A stretch of 23,320 bases of DNA from JAAZFZ01 sp035647435. Lineage in GTDB: Bacteria; Bacillota; Clostridia; Oscillospirales; Acutalibacteraceae. The notes beneath the pieces were generated by a model. It did no database searches. It saw nothing but the letters and a program-made list of their open reading frames with translations, and was not told the DNA's origin. Position 1 is the stretch's first letter. The number at the start of each line of letters is the position of its first letter. The DNA is taken from contig DASRNM010000037.1 of assembly GCA_035647435.1 (NCBI GenBank), forward strand, positions 1 to 23,320, in the 5' to 3' direction. This document shows positions 7,312 through 15,917 of this stretch, piece after piece. Both the position numbers and the translations under genes were made by a program.

Positions 7312-8307
7312 TTGTCGGTTAACATTTTAACAAATAAAACTGATAATAAAAAGGATGAAAAAAGAACGCAACGGTACTATGCAGACCTTTTGCTAATGCT
7401 CATTGCTCCCATCGTAATGGCTTGGTACTATTACGGTCAGGCGGTTTTCAGAACTCTCGCCTTGAGTGTTTTAACTGCTGTGGCTTGTGAGCTTATTTTC
7501 AGTTTTTTAATTAAGAAACCGAATGCTTTAAAAGATTTGAATGCGGTTTTTGTAGGCATTGTAATACCGCTCATGTTGCCTGCAAATGTATCGCCTTGGT
7601 TTGCCGCAATGGGTAGCGCTTTTGCAATCATTGTTGCAAAAATGCCTTTCGGCGGCACAAAATCTGCCCCTTTCATGCCCGCGGCGGCAGGCTTTGCTTT
7701 CTTATGCCTTTGCAATCCCGAAAAAGTGTTTTTCTATCCCCCTGTTGGCATTGTAACTGAAAGTACAGTTTCGAGCGGAGCGTCTCTCGCTTCAATGCTC
7801 AACCTTAATCACACTGTCGGCTTGAACGCCATTAGCCTGTTCAATGTTTTTATCGGAAACATACCTGGCCCTATGGGCGCAACATGTGCATTGGTGCTTG
7901 TGGGCGCTATAATCCTTATACTTATCAGGCAACCCGTTTATTTCATAAACACCATTGGTTTTATTGTCGGCTGCGCCGTGCCCGCACTATTGTTCCCGAG
8001 AGTCCTCAACGGTGTGTTATCCTCTCTGATTTTCGAACTGTGCTCAGGTATGCTTCTTTTCACGGCAATATTTCTAATAACCGACCCGGCAACATCACCA
8101 AAAAAAATTCATAATAGGTTCTTTTACGGTATAACCGCAGGTATTATTTGCATGGCAATACGACACTACGGAGTTTTTGAAGAAAGTGCTTGCTTTGCCG
8201 TTTTAATTGCATCAGCCATCTGGCCTCTTGTTAATAACATCGCAGAAAATATTTTAAAATTCTTTGTCTTTGCCAAAAAACAAGCAGCATCAAGGAGGAC
8301 AAGATAA
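7312..8307 (+). CDS. RnfD-like (NqrB/RnfD family) membrane protein with altered flavin site
   Basis: A 331-residue polytopic membrane protein recognisable as RnfD by several hydrophobic helices, the PGPMGA loop and the late ITDPATSP motif. In canonical RnfD an FMN is covalently attached by ApbE to the Thr of an S/T-G-A-T motif; the corresponding stretch here reads SSGAS (residues 154-158), with Ser at the attachment position. The usual GG-x-G-x-N-x-F-N-P-A motif reads GGTKSAPFMPA (114-124), losing both Asn, and the GSIGET loop reads GPMGAT. The start is ambiguous: TTG 7312 follows GGTGA, while GTG 7303 is the alternative; no in-frame ATG fits. The gene ends directly at the next ATG (TAAATG). 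Membrane localisation is confident. Canonical redox chemistry is doubtful. Confidence 0.82.
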   Translation: MSVNILTNKTDNKKDEKRTQRYYADLLLMLIAPIVMAWYYYGQAVFRTLALSVLTAVACELIFSFLIKKPNALKDLNAVFVGIVIPLMLPANVSPWFAAMGSAFAIIVAKMPFGGTKSAPFMPAAAGFAFLCLCNPEKVFFYPPVGIVTESTVSSGASLASMLNLNHTVGLNAISLFNVFIGNIPGPMGATCALVLVGAIILILIRQPVYFINTIGFIVGCAVPALLFPRVLNGVLSSLIFELCSGMLLFTAIFLITDPATSPKKIHNRFFYGITAGIICMAIRHYGVFEESACFAVLIASAIWPLVNNIAENILKFFVFAKKQAASRRTR

Positions 8308-9525
8308 ATGAGCAATAAGGTAAATCAAAGTAACCTCTCTGCATCGTCAATGCTTTTTCGGGGTGCATTCGTTTTCAATCCCGTTCTTGTTCAGGTTATA
8401 GGCATTTGTCCCATAGTCGCCGCAACAGTTTCTCTTTCAGCTTCGGCACTCATGGCAGCAATAACCGTCTTACTTTTAATAATATGCGAAACGCTTGCCA
8501 GCGTTGCACTAAAAGGCTTGCCCGCATGGGTAAGAGTTGCGATTTATTTTATAATCGGCCTTATTGTCGCCTGCCCCGTTATGTATTATGCTGATTTGAA
8601 AAATTATGCGATACATGTTAGCATCGGAATATACTTCCCGCTCCTTGCAGTCAGTTCATTGGCCGCTTTGAGGTGTGAAAAGTTTGCGGTTAAAAACACT
8701 GTGAGGGCAAGCTTTATTGATGCCGTTGGCGCAGGCATAGGTTACAGCGCCGTTTTCTTAATTGTCGGTATGTTAAGAGAGCTTTTGGGAAGCGGAACAA
8801 TCGGCGGAAAAACTATTACGGAAAAGGGAATTATGCCTGGGATGTTAATGACCTTTGGCGGATTTATAGTTTTGGGTATGTTGGCCGCAATTCACAAAGC
8901 AATCGTATTAAAATTTTTTCCTGCCTTTGAAAATGACATGGCTTTTAAAATAAAAATGACAACGGCACAACCTCTTGCAACCCCTGTTAATAAACCAATG
9001 CGCACAAAAAAGAGCTCGGTGCTAAAAAACGTTTCGCAACCAATGCCCGAAAAAGAAGAAAACTCGACCAAAAACAGTGATGAATCAAATGATTCTCTTG
9101 ATGAGTGTGTTGTATATACCCCTGATTTACCCAAAGAAAAAAACAAGCTTGATGAGCCTGTTTTACCACCTTCTGATAATTCAGAAATATCTGGGGAGCT
9201 TTCTGACGTCTTGAATACACAAGCTGGGACGGATGGGACGGACCAGTTTGAAAATGAAACAAATCAAAACAAGACAAAAACGGTAACGGATTATGACGAG
9301 GACACAAATGACACTGACAAAACAGAAAACAGTGCTTTGCGTGATTTGATCTCAGCAACGCTCAACAATGACAATTCACAAAATAACAGCGATGAAGTCG
9401 ACGCCATTCCAAACGTCGCCAATGATAGGGAAGACGATATGGCCAGCAATCTTGAAGAAGATTTTGAACGAAACATGACAGAGCTTTTTGAGCAATTTAA
9501 AAAGCGAAACAATTTGGATGATTAA
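8308..9525 (+). CDS. RnfE-like membrane protein with long acidic C-terminal tail
   Basis: Residues 1 to about 205 form the six-helix RnfE/NqrD domain (VQVIGICPIVA, a GIYFPLLAV helix, and MLRELLGSGTI). Canonical RnfE supplies two Cys to an intramembrane [2Fe-2S] cluster. The first (C34, ICP) is present, but the second, normally in TNC, aligns with S117 in AVSS; C123 lies six residues further on. Residues about 206-405 are a hydrophilic tail rich in Asp, Glu, Asn, Ser and Thr, probably disordered, ending in a predicted amphipathic helix (NLEEDFERNMTELFEQFKKR). Ordinary RnfE is about 200-235 residues, so the tail nearly doubles it. The ATG follows AAGGAGG by about 10 bases and abuts the RnfD-like stop. 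No frameshift is visible at the join, so the tail belongs to this protein. Confidence 0.82.
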   Translation: MSNKVNQSNLSASSMLFRGAFVFNPVLVQVIGICPIVAATVSLSASALMAAITVLLLIICETLASVALKGLPAWVRVAIYFIIGLIVACPVMYYADLKNYAIHVSIGIYFPLLAVSSLAALRCEKFAVKNTVRASFIDAVGAGIGYSAVFLIVGMLRELLGSGTIGGKTITEKGIMPGMLMTFGGFIVLGMLAAIHKAIVLKFFPAFENDMAFKIKMTTAQPLATPVNKPMRTKKSSVLKNVSQPMPEKEENSTKNSDESNDSLDECVVYTPDLPKEKNKLDEPVLPPSDNSEISGELSDVLNTQAGTDGTDQFENETNQNKTKTVTDYDEDTNDTDKTENSALRDLISATLNNDNSQNNSDEVDAIPNVANDREDDMASNLEEDFERNMTELFEQFKKRNNLDD

Positions 9526-9540
9526 GGAGGTGCGGCATAA

Positions 9541-10134
9541 ATGAATTGGTTCTTAAGCCTTATGAATGCGGCACTGTATATTGTGCTCATTCAAAACTTG
9601 GTTTTCAGCGGCGGCTACGGTGCAAGTGAGGTTATTCGCATGGCGGCAAAGCCACGCCGTTTGGCGGATTTCTCTTTGATGATAGCCTATTTTGCCACAA
9701 TTACCGCAGTGATAAGCCGAATATTGGATTTTAATGTTAGAATAAATGAATTGAACTTTGCATTGCATAGTGCACTGTTCGGTGCGGTTTTGGTAACAAT
9801 ATATCTTCTTTCTGTTATTGTTCTAAAGCTTTTTCTCAAGCCAAGCAGAAAATTTTTGAGCATGATGGGTATGGCTGCCCTCAACACTCTTGTTTTTGCA
9901 ATACCTCTATTGAACCGCAGAATAGGCAACACCTTTGTTGAAAGCATCGGTTTCGGTATTGGCTCTGCAGTAGCGTTTATTTTTGCTATTTCGTTGATAA
10001 GCATAGGGTTAAAAAGACTTGAGGCAAACCAAAATATACCAAGATCGTTCAAGGGTGCACCCGCAATGTTCCTTTATGTTGCGTTGCTTTCAATGGCGTT
10101 TACGGGCATTTCGGGCACATCAATGTTTTCATAA
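9541..10134 (+). CDS. RnfA-like membrane protein lacking all cysteines
   Basis: A 197-residue six-helix protein of the RnfA/NqrE family, of standard length. Family landmarks are the N-terminal Q-N-L-V-F helix, the LNTLVFAIPLLN segment, the GFGIGSAVAF helix and the C-terminal FKGAPAMFL...MAFTGISG. In canonical RnfA one Cys follows the N-terminal helix (GLCP) and a second sits in TNCAVLG. Here the aligned positions are about S29 and T116, and the protein has no Cys at all, so it cannot donate ligands to the intramembrane [2Fe-2S] cluster. It starts at an ATG after AAGGAGGTG (spacing about 9), 15 bases beyond the RnfE-like gene. It likely forms an inverted-topology pair with the RnfE-like protein. 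Confidence 0.82.
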   Translation: MNWFLSLMNAALYIVLIQNLVFSGGYGASEVIRMAAKPRRLADFSLMIAYFATITAVISRILDFNVRINELNFALHSALFGAVLVTIYLLSVIVLKLFLKPSRKFLSMMGMAALNTLVFAIPLLNRRIGNTFVESIGFGIGSAVAFIFAISLISIGLKRLEANQNIPRSFKGAPAMFLYVALLSMAFTGISGTSMFS

Positions 10135-10174
10135 TAAAAATAGATAACAGTTTTGCGAATCGGAGGCTTTGAAA

Positions 10175-11296
10175 TTGAAAAAAAGAAAAGGCTCAAAATA
10201 TAATCATAACCCCAGCAGGCAAAGTAGCTACACCGGCTTTTCAAGCTCATATCCCGGGAGCAGTTTTGGCAGGCGTGTGAGCTACAGTGAAAAGGTTAGG
10301 CGCAGAAAAATCTTAAAGGTAATCTCTTCCGCCGTCGGGCTGATAGCGGTCTTGACCTTCGGTTTTTTTATTGTGGATTTCATGCTCAATGTTTCTGAGC
10401 TCCCCGTTAAAACAACAGGGCAAGAAACAACCCTTTCCTCAAAAACACCTGTAACAACACAAACGCAACCACAAACACAGCCTGTCTTTATCAGCAGTGA
10501 CACTAAAGCTTTTCTTATCGACAAAGCTTCGCTTGCGAGCACAAGCAATATGTTGACCGCCATTCAAGAAGTTAAGGGTAACGGTGGTGGAGCGGTTATT
10601 ATTGACTTTAAAGACAGCAAGGGTTATCTTTCCTATGACTCAACTCTTGAAGAAATGCAAACGGTGAACGCTGACGAAAATCATTTTGATACAGTTAGCG
10701 AATGCATTAGCCTTTGTAAAAAGGAAGGCATTAAGGTAATCGCAAGAATATTCTGCTTCAAAGACCCTCTTGCTGCAGGCGCTTTCAAGGGTGAATATGC
10801 AATAAACTACATGGGCGATGTCGGCATGCTTTGGCTCGATAATAGCCGTGAAAACGGCGGCAAACCTTGGCTCAACCCATTCTCCGAAAACGCTCAAAAA
10901 TATCTGCTTGGGATTATTCGAGAAGTGTGCGCCTTGAATGTTGACGCTGTTCTGCTTGACACTGTGCAGTATCCGCCCGTGAGCTTATCAAAAGCGTCTT
11001 TTTCCGGCGAAGATACCGCAGGCGCTCCGTCAAGAAACGAGGCACTGCTAAACTTCATCGACAAGGCGGTAAACGCCACAAAAGATACCACGCTTATCTG
11101 TATGGCTGATGCACAAACCGTTGTAAATGGGTACAGCAAAAATTATGAGGGCACAATCGAAAATTGCGCCTCAAAAGTGCTTGCTGTTGATTTGAGAAAC
11201 ACAACACTCGAAAGCGAAATTGCTGTTAGAGGTAAAACAATTGTGCCTGTTCTTACAACCCCGAGCGACAGCTCCCCGTATTTTGTTATGCCTTAA
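10175..11296 (+). CDS. Membrane-anchored DUF4015 putative glycoside hydrolase
   Basis: A 373-residue protein: a basic, Ser/Tyr-rich cytoplasmic head (about 1-45), one transmembrane segment (about 48-70), a Thr/Gln/Pro-rich linker (about 80-108), then an extracellular domain resembling the DUF4015 (PF13200) putative glycoside hydrolase family. Matching landmarks are AVIIDFKDSKG, KVIARIFCFKDP, PWLNPF and VDAVLLDTVQYPP. Two acidic clusters in these segments are candidate catalytic residues. The longest frame starts with TTG at 10169, only two bases from CGGAGG; the next in-frame TTG at 10175 is eight bases away and is the better start. It begins 40 bases after the RnfA-like gene and may be cotranscribed with it. 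Substrate unknown; cell-wall or capsule polysaccharide is a guess. Confidence 0.75.
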   Translation: MKKRKGSKYNHNPSRQSSYTGFSSSYPGSSFGRRVSYSEKVRRRKILKVISSAVGLIAVLTFGFFIVDFMLNVSELPVKTTGQETTLSSKTPVTTQTQPQTQPVFISSDTKAFLIDKASLASTSNMLTAIQEVKGNGGGAVIIDFKDSKGYLSYDSTLEEMQTVNADENHFDTVSECISLCKKEGIKVIARIFCFKDPLAAGAFKGEYAINYMGDVGMLWLDNSRENGGKPWLNPFSENAQKYLLGIIREVCALNVDAVLLDTVQYPPVSLSKASFSGEDTAGAPSRNEALLNFIDKAVNATKDTTLICMADAQTVVNGYSKNYEGTIENCASKVLAVDLRNTTLESEIAVRGKTIVPVLTTPSDSSPYFVMP

Positions 11297-11331
11297 CTTT
11301 ATTATATCGACCATTTTGCATGGAGGAAAAA

Positions 11332-13191
11332 ATGCATTTTATTCCGTTCAACTCGAGATTAGAATATCACAAAACGCCTTTCGGTGCTGTTGTGCAAGGC
11401 ACTTCAGTACATTTTCGCGTCATTATGCCCCGAAATATAAATTGCTCAGCACTTAGACTAATTTACCGTTCTGATAATAACGATACTGTCGCAATACCGA
11501 TGAATTGGGAGCGAATGGAGGGCGACCACGAGGAGTGGTGGTCCGTTAGCTTTTCCCCCGAAAACATTGATATTTATTGGTACTTTTTTGAATACGATGC
11601 AAACTCAGGCAGGGGTACAATAAAAAATATCGGCAACGGAGTTGGCAAAATGGGCTGCGAGGGCGAAGAATGGCAACTAACCGTTTACAGTAAAGATTAT
11701 AAAACGCCTGATTGGATAAAGGGCGGTATAATGTATCAAATCTTCCCCGACAGATTTTGCAGCTCGGGCGAAAAAAAAGAAAATATTCCTACTGAAAGAC
11801 AGCTCAGAAATGACTGGAGCGGTCAACCGAATTGGAATCCGGATAAAGACGGAAGAATTACAGCCTATGACTATTTCGGTGGCGACCTCAAGGGAATTGA
11901 AAGCAAGCTCGGTTATCTTGAGCGTTTAGGCGTTAACTGCTTATATTTGAACCCCATTTTTGAGGCGCATTCAAATCATCGTTACGACACCGCTGATTAC
12001 ATGAAAATTGACCCATTGCTCGGAGTGCAAGAGGACTTTGAATCCCTTTGTCACAATGCAGAAAAAAAGGGCATAAAAATTATCCTTGACGGTGTGTTCA
12101 GTCATACAGGAAATGACAGCATATATTTCAATGCTTTGGGTAGATACAATTCCGTCGGTGCATATCAATCACAACTTTCTTCATATTACAATTGGTATAA
12201 ATGGAACAGTTGGCCAAATGATTATGCCAGTTGGTGGGGTGTTGATATTCTCCCCGAAATTAATGAGGACGAGCAGAGCTTTGTTGACTATATAACAGGC
12301 AAAAACGGCGTTGTTCGAAAATGGTTACGGGACGGTGCCAGCGGTTGGCGGCTTGACGTTGCCGACGAGTTGCCTGACACCTTTATTGACCGCCTACGAA
12401 GTGCCGCCAAAGAAGAAAACAGCGACAACTACATCTTAGGTGAAGTCTGGGAGGACGCCTCAAACAAAACGAGCTACGGTGTCAGAAGGCGATACCTTTT
12501 GGGTGACCAGCTCGACTCTGTTATGAACTACCCTTTTGCTGATATTATTATTAATTTTCTAAAAACAGGCAAAACAGACGGGTTTATGGAAACCGTTATG
12601 AATATTATTGAAAATTACCCACCTCCTGCAATAGATACATTGATGAACCATATTGGCACTCATGACACAGCAAGGGCTATCACAAAGCTTGCGGGCACGG
12701 ATTACAATTTTAAAGATAGACGAAAATATGCAAAAAAATTCTTGAGTAACGAGCAGCGTTTGTTTGGCATACAGCTTATGAAAATGGCAAGTGCAATTCA
12801 GTTCACTTTGCCCGGTGTTCCCTGTGTTTATTATGGGGACGAGGCAGGTCTTGAGGGCTATGGTGACCCTTTCAACAGAGGTTGCTACCCTTGGGGCAGC
12901 GAAAACAAGGAGTTGCTCGACTGGTATGAAAAGCTCGGCGAAATCAGAAAAAACTGTTTCGCACTCAAGCATGGGCATTTTGTCCCTATATCCTCGTCAA
13001 TGGGATGTATTTGTTATGCGAGAATCTGTGAGGAATCTGGAATCATAATCATTTCAAACAGAAACGCTCATAGTATTACTTACAAATTACCAGACGATTG
13101 GGAAAAATCAAAATGTGTTTTGGGTGCAGAAGTTAACGATAATGGGAATGTGCCCGTTGAGGCATGCTCTGTTGCTGTTTTGTGTAAATAA
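11332..13191 (+). CDS. GH13 alpha-glycosidase (neopullulanase/maltogenic amylase-like)
   Basis: A 619-residue enzyme with no signal peptide, so cytoplasmic. An N-terminal beta domain (about 1-115, CBM34-like) precedes the GH13 barrel, which begins around WIKGGIMYQIFPDRF. Conserved regions are intact: DGVFSHTG (region I), GWRLDVAD with nucleophile D342 (II), LGEVWED with acid/base E371 (III) and NHIGTHDTAR with transition-state stabiliser D445 (IV). The family hydrolyses alpha-1,4 and some alpha-1,6 linkages in cyclodextrins, pullulan or maltooligosaccharides. An in-frame ATG at 11320 overlaps the Shine-Dalgarno GGAGG (11322-11326); the ATG at 11332, five bases past it, is the likely start. 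The C-terminal beta-sandwich is present and the gene looks complete. Confidence 0.9.
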   Translation: MHFIPFNSRLEYHKTPFGAVVQGTSVHFRVIMPRNINCSALRLIYRSDNNDTVAIPMNWERMEGDHEEWWSVSFSPENIDIYWYFFEYDANSGRGTIKNIGNGVGKMGCEGEEWQLTVYSKDYKTPDWIKGGIMYQIFPDRFCSSGEKKENIPTERQLRNDWSGQPNWNPDKDGRITAYDYFGGDLKGIESKLGYLERLGVNCLYLNPIFEAHSNHRYDTADYMKIDPLLGVQEDFESLCHNAEKKGIKIILDGVFSHTGNDSIYFNALGRYNSVGAYQSQLSSYYNWYKWNSWPNDYASWWGVDILPEINEDEQSFVDYITGKNGVVRKWLRDGASGWRLDVADELPDTFIDRLRSAAKEENSDNYILGEVWEDASNKTSYGVRRRYLLGDQLDSVMNYPFADIIINFLKTGKTDGFMETVMNIIENYPPPAIDTLMNHIGTHDTARAITKLAGTDYNFKDRRKYAKKFLSNEQRLFGIQLMKMASAIQFTLPGVPCVYYGDEAGLEGYGDPFNRGCYPWGSENKELLDWYEKLGEIRKNCFALKHGHFVPISSSMGCICYARICEESGIIIISNRNAHSITYKLPDDWEKSKCVLGAEVNDNGNVPVEACSVAVLCK

Positions 13192-13223
13192 TATCTATAA
13201 TTAAAAATTATAAGGCGGTGAAA

Positions 13224-14108
13224 ATGTTGGCGAAAAAGCACAAGTTAAAATTTCAAACAGAAAAAAGCCGAAAAGCATCACAGACTAAAAGGTTCTTCTT
13301 GGGCTTTCTTTTGATTGTTGTTGTTTTCGGAAGTATCTCCGCATTATATTTTCTAAAAAGCATTAATTTTGATGTTTCCACTTTTTTCGGCAATGCAAAT
13401 GATGACACAACCACTCAAGACGAACAAGAAACAACACCGTTTAAGCTATACGAAACAAAGTATTTTCTTGTTTATTGCACTGATTCTACTGCAGATGACC
13501 TTTATTTCACTGCAATTGTCAAGGCCGACCTTAATAAGCACAGCTTTACTGTTTGTACACTTTCACAAAACGAGAGGGTGACTGTTGCGCAAACAAATGC
13601 CTCACTCATTGAGCACTACAAGAGCGCAGGGGCAATAAGGCTTGTTCAAGCGATTGAAGAACTGGCCGGTATTGAAATAGACAGATATATAGGCTCAACT
13701 GAATCTAACTTCAAAAAAGCAATAAACGAAATGGGCAGCCTTGCTGTTACAATTGATAAAAGAATAGATTTTAAAAACGAGGATTTCATGCTTTCACTTA
13801 TTGAAGGCGAACAGGGTTTAAAAGGCGACACTCTTTTGAAATACTTGCGGTACTTCTCCTTGAGTGGCGACAATGGGCTAGACGGGCAAGCAAATATCTT
13901 TTGTTTGATGCTCGAACAATACATTAGCCCTAAAAATGTCAAAAATGGTGAGAGTTTGTTCGGCAAGCTTATAAATTATGTTGACAGTAATATTTCTATT
14001 TTGGATTACACCAATAGCACCGAATATCTTGAGATCATTTCTGATGGACCAATTAATCTTTCATGCTTTGCGGTAGGGCATTTAAATGAACTGAACAGTA
14101 ATGACTGA
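13224..14108 (+). CDS. Degenerate LytR-CpsA-Psr (LCP)-like membrane protein
   Basis: A 294-residue protein with a Lys-rich cytoplasmic start, one transmembrane helix (about 24-44), an acidic/Thr linker and an extracellular domain that weakly follows the LCP fold: LVQAIEELAGIEIDRYIG, AINEMGSLAVTI and GLKGDTLLKYLRY correspond to the LCP segments for ligand binding, the GGV turn and the G-x-x-A-L-x-Y-x-R stretch. LCP enzymes transfer teichoic acid or polysaccharide to peptidoglycan, using several Arg and Asp residues. Here the usual RSD, PRD and RQR arginines are not visible (YCTDSTADD, TLSQNERV, DGQANIF). It may be a non-catalytic relative. GTG 13218 overlaps the Shine-Dalgarno AAGGCGG, so ATG 13224 is chosen; TTG 13227 is possible. 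Its end overlaps the longest frame of the next gene. Confidence 0.6.
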   Translation: MLAKKHKLKFQTEKSRKASQTKRFFLGFLLIVVVFGSISALYFLKSINFDVSTFFGNANDDTTTQDEQETTPFKLYETKYFLVYCTDSTADDLYFTAIVKADLNKHSFTVCTLSQNERVTVAQTNASLIEHYKSAGAIRLVQAIEELAGIEIDRYIGSTESNFKKAINEMGSLAVTIDKRIDFKNEDFMLSLIEGEQGLKGDTLLKYLRYFSLSGDNGLDGQANIFCLMLEQYISPKNVKNGESLFGKLINYVDSNISILDYTNSTEYLEIISDGPINLSCFAVGHLNELNSND

Positions 14109-14142
14109 TGGCTTTCACAGCCAAAATATTGGGGGGAAACGA

Positions 14143-15330
14143 ATGAAAAGGCTTGTCTCACTTTTGTTAATTTTTGTATTTGTCGTTTCTTTTGCTGGGT
14201 GTCAAACAGTTGAAAGCATTTCATTGTACGCAACTCAAATCCTCAACCTTTTTTCATCAAGTACTGATTGGGACAATGAGATTGCCGTTGAGTTAACCGA
14301 CATTGGCTCAAACACAAAATATTATTTCAATAGACTTTCAAACAGAGAAAAGCATGCATACAACAACATCCTCGAACAAGTCAATTATTTGCCTGAGAAA
14401 ATAGAAATCCCTATGCTCGACTCTGAAAGCCTGACCACTGTTTACGAATCACTTTTATTTGACAACCCGATGCTCATTCAGCTCGATAGGAGTTGCAACA
14501 TCGTATCAATAGGGAAAGAATCATTTTTCACCACTGAATATGTTCTTTCGCAAGAGGAATACATCAGCAAAACGAGCGAAATTCAAGAGGCTGTTGATTC
14601 AATTCTCTCAACTATGCCCGAAAACCTCAGTGATTACGAAAAAGAGCTTTATATTCACAATGAAATAATTAAACGATGCAGCTACAAAAACGATAATAAT
14701 CCTGACGAAAGCACAGTTTACGGCGCGCTTGTGAACGGATATGCCGCGTGCGAGGGTTACTCAAAATCCGCAAAGCTTCTGCTTGATATGTGTGGCATTG
14801 AAGCGTTTGTTCTTGCAGGCAAATCAATAAACTCAAAGGGCGACGTTGAGGGGCATATGTGGAATGTTGTCAACATCAATGGTGATTATTATCATCTTGA
14901 TTTAACATGGGATGACCCTGTTACTCAAGAAAAGTCTGAAAGGCCAAGGCATACATTTTTTAACCTCACAGATGAAGAGATTTCAAAAACTCATAGCGAC
15001 TTTGAAATGATTTATGAATGCAATGCAACCGAAGAAAATTACTTTAAAAAAGAGGGGTTGCATTTTGATAAATATAGCGACGAGGTGCGTAGCAAAATTT
15101 CACAGCTTATAGCCGAAAACATCAATGCAAATAAAAAGAATATTGAAATTCGTTTTTCATCAAAAAAAGTATATGAGTCTGCAATATCGGGCCTGTTTGA
15201 TAAAGGTGAAGTTTACAGAATTCTTTCTGTTGCCGATATTTCAACTGAGGCTAATATGAATACGACTGAAACTTCTTATATTAAGAACGATGATTTCTAT
15301 GTTATTGATATATTTTTAATATACAAATAA
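14143..15330 (+). CDS. Transglutaminase-like lipoprotein
   Basis: A 395-residue exported protein. The signal peptide ends in the lipobox FAGC with C20 as the lipidated residue. Residues about 160-260 form a transglutaminase-like (PF01841) domain with a complete Cys-His-Asp triad: C203 in AACEGYS, H238 in GHMWN and D253 in YHLDLTWDD. Such bacterial proteins are extracellular cysteine proteases or transamidases of uncertain substrate. The longest frame begins at 14101, but the signal peptide and the Shine-Dalgarno GGGGGG (14131-14136) place the start at ATG 14143. It lies 34 bases after the LCP-like gene, suggesting a shared role at the cell surface. Confidence 0.85.
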   Translation: MKRLVSLLLIFVFVVSFAGCQTVESISLYATQILNLFSSSTDWDNEIAVELTDIGSNTKYYFNRLSNREKHAYNNILEQVNYLPEKIEIPMLDSESLTTVYESLLFDNPMLIQLDRSCNIVSIGKESFFTTEYVLSQEEYISKTSEIQEAVDSILSTMPENLSDYEKELYIHNEIIKRCSYKNDNNPDESTVYGALVNGYAACEGYSKSAKLLLDMCGIEAFVLAGKSINSKGDVEGHMWNVVNINGDYYHLDLTWDDPVTQEKSERPRHTFFNLTDEEISKTHSDFEMIYECNATEENYFKKEGLHFDKYSDEVRSKISQLIAENINANKKNIEIRFSSKKVYESAISGLFDKGEVYRILSVADISTEANMNTTETSYIKNDDFYVIDIFLIYK

Positions 15331-15357
15331 AAAGCAAGCCATGAGGAGTGCAAAAAA

Positions 15358-15915
15358 ATGGACACAAAAAGAATTGAAGCCGCAGTACGTGAAATTCTGC
15401 TGGCAATCGGGGAGGACGCCGACAGGGAAGGTCTCGTTGAAACGCCCAATAGAGTTGCCCGAATGTATGAAGAAATTTTTTCGGGGCTTGAAGATAACCC
15501 GAAAAGGTATTTGAAATTCTTCACAGAAGCAAACAATGACGAAATGGTTATTGTCAGAGATATTCCGCTGTATTCAATGTGCGAGCATCATCTAATTCCG
15601 TTTATGGGTAAAGCACACATTGCATATATCCCGACAGACGGGCGAGTCATCGGGCTGTCAAAGCTTGCGAGAATTGTGAACAGCTTTTCAAAACGCCCTC
15701 AACTTCAAGAAAGACTAACCGCACAGGTTGCCGACTTTATATATAAAGAGCTTGCGCCTATGGGTGTTGCTGTTGTAATCGAGGCGGAGCACCTTTGCAT
15801 GACAATGAGAGGTGCTCGAGCTGCAGGTGCGAAAACGCATACCTCCGCACTTAGAGGTATTATGAAAAAAGACGCTAGAACAAGGGCCGAGGTTATGGCT
15901 CTGTTGAAAGGATAA
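15358..15915 (+). CDS. folE: GTP cyclohydrolase I
   Basis: A 185-residue enzyme that converts GTP to 7,8-dihydroneopterin triphosphate, the first step of tetrahydrofolate synthesis. Zinc ligands C75 and H78 (SMCEHHLIPF) and C147 (HLCMTMRG) are present, as are the ETPNRVARMY start and the GLSKLARIV motif. The length is standard. The ATG follows GAGGAG by about 9 bases, and it is the first of four clustered fol genes. It begins 27 bases after the lipoprotein gene. I see no strong promoter in that gap, so its promoter may lie in the preceding coding region, or transcription may read through. Confidence 0.95.
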   Translation: MDTKRIEAAVREILLAIGEDADREGLVETPNRVARMYEEIFSGLEDNPKRYLKFFTEANNDEMVIVRDIPLYSMCEHHLIPFMGKAHIAYIPTDGRVIGLSKLARIVNSFSKRPQLQERLTAQVADFIYKELAPMGVAVVIEAEHLCMTMRGARAAGAKTHTSALRGIMKKDARTRAEVMALLKG

Positions 15916-15917
15916 GT

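Noticed and set aside
8987..9358. Minus-strand open frame opposite the RnfE-like tail, which could mean the tail is an artefact of another gene
   Set aside because: The translation has no recognisable motif or ribosome binding site. The plus frame runs uninterrupted from the RnfE domain to a stop just before the next Shine-Dalgarno.
13196..13212. Perfect AT-only inverted repeat TATAATT/AATTATA before the LCP-like gene
   Set aside because: All A/T with a 3-base loop and no T-tract. It could arise by chance in an AT-rich gap and touches the ribosome binding site.
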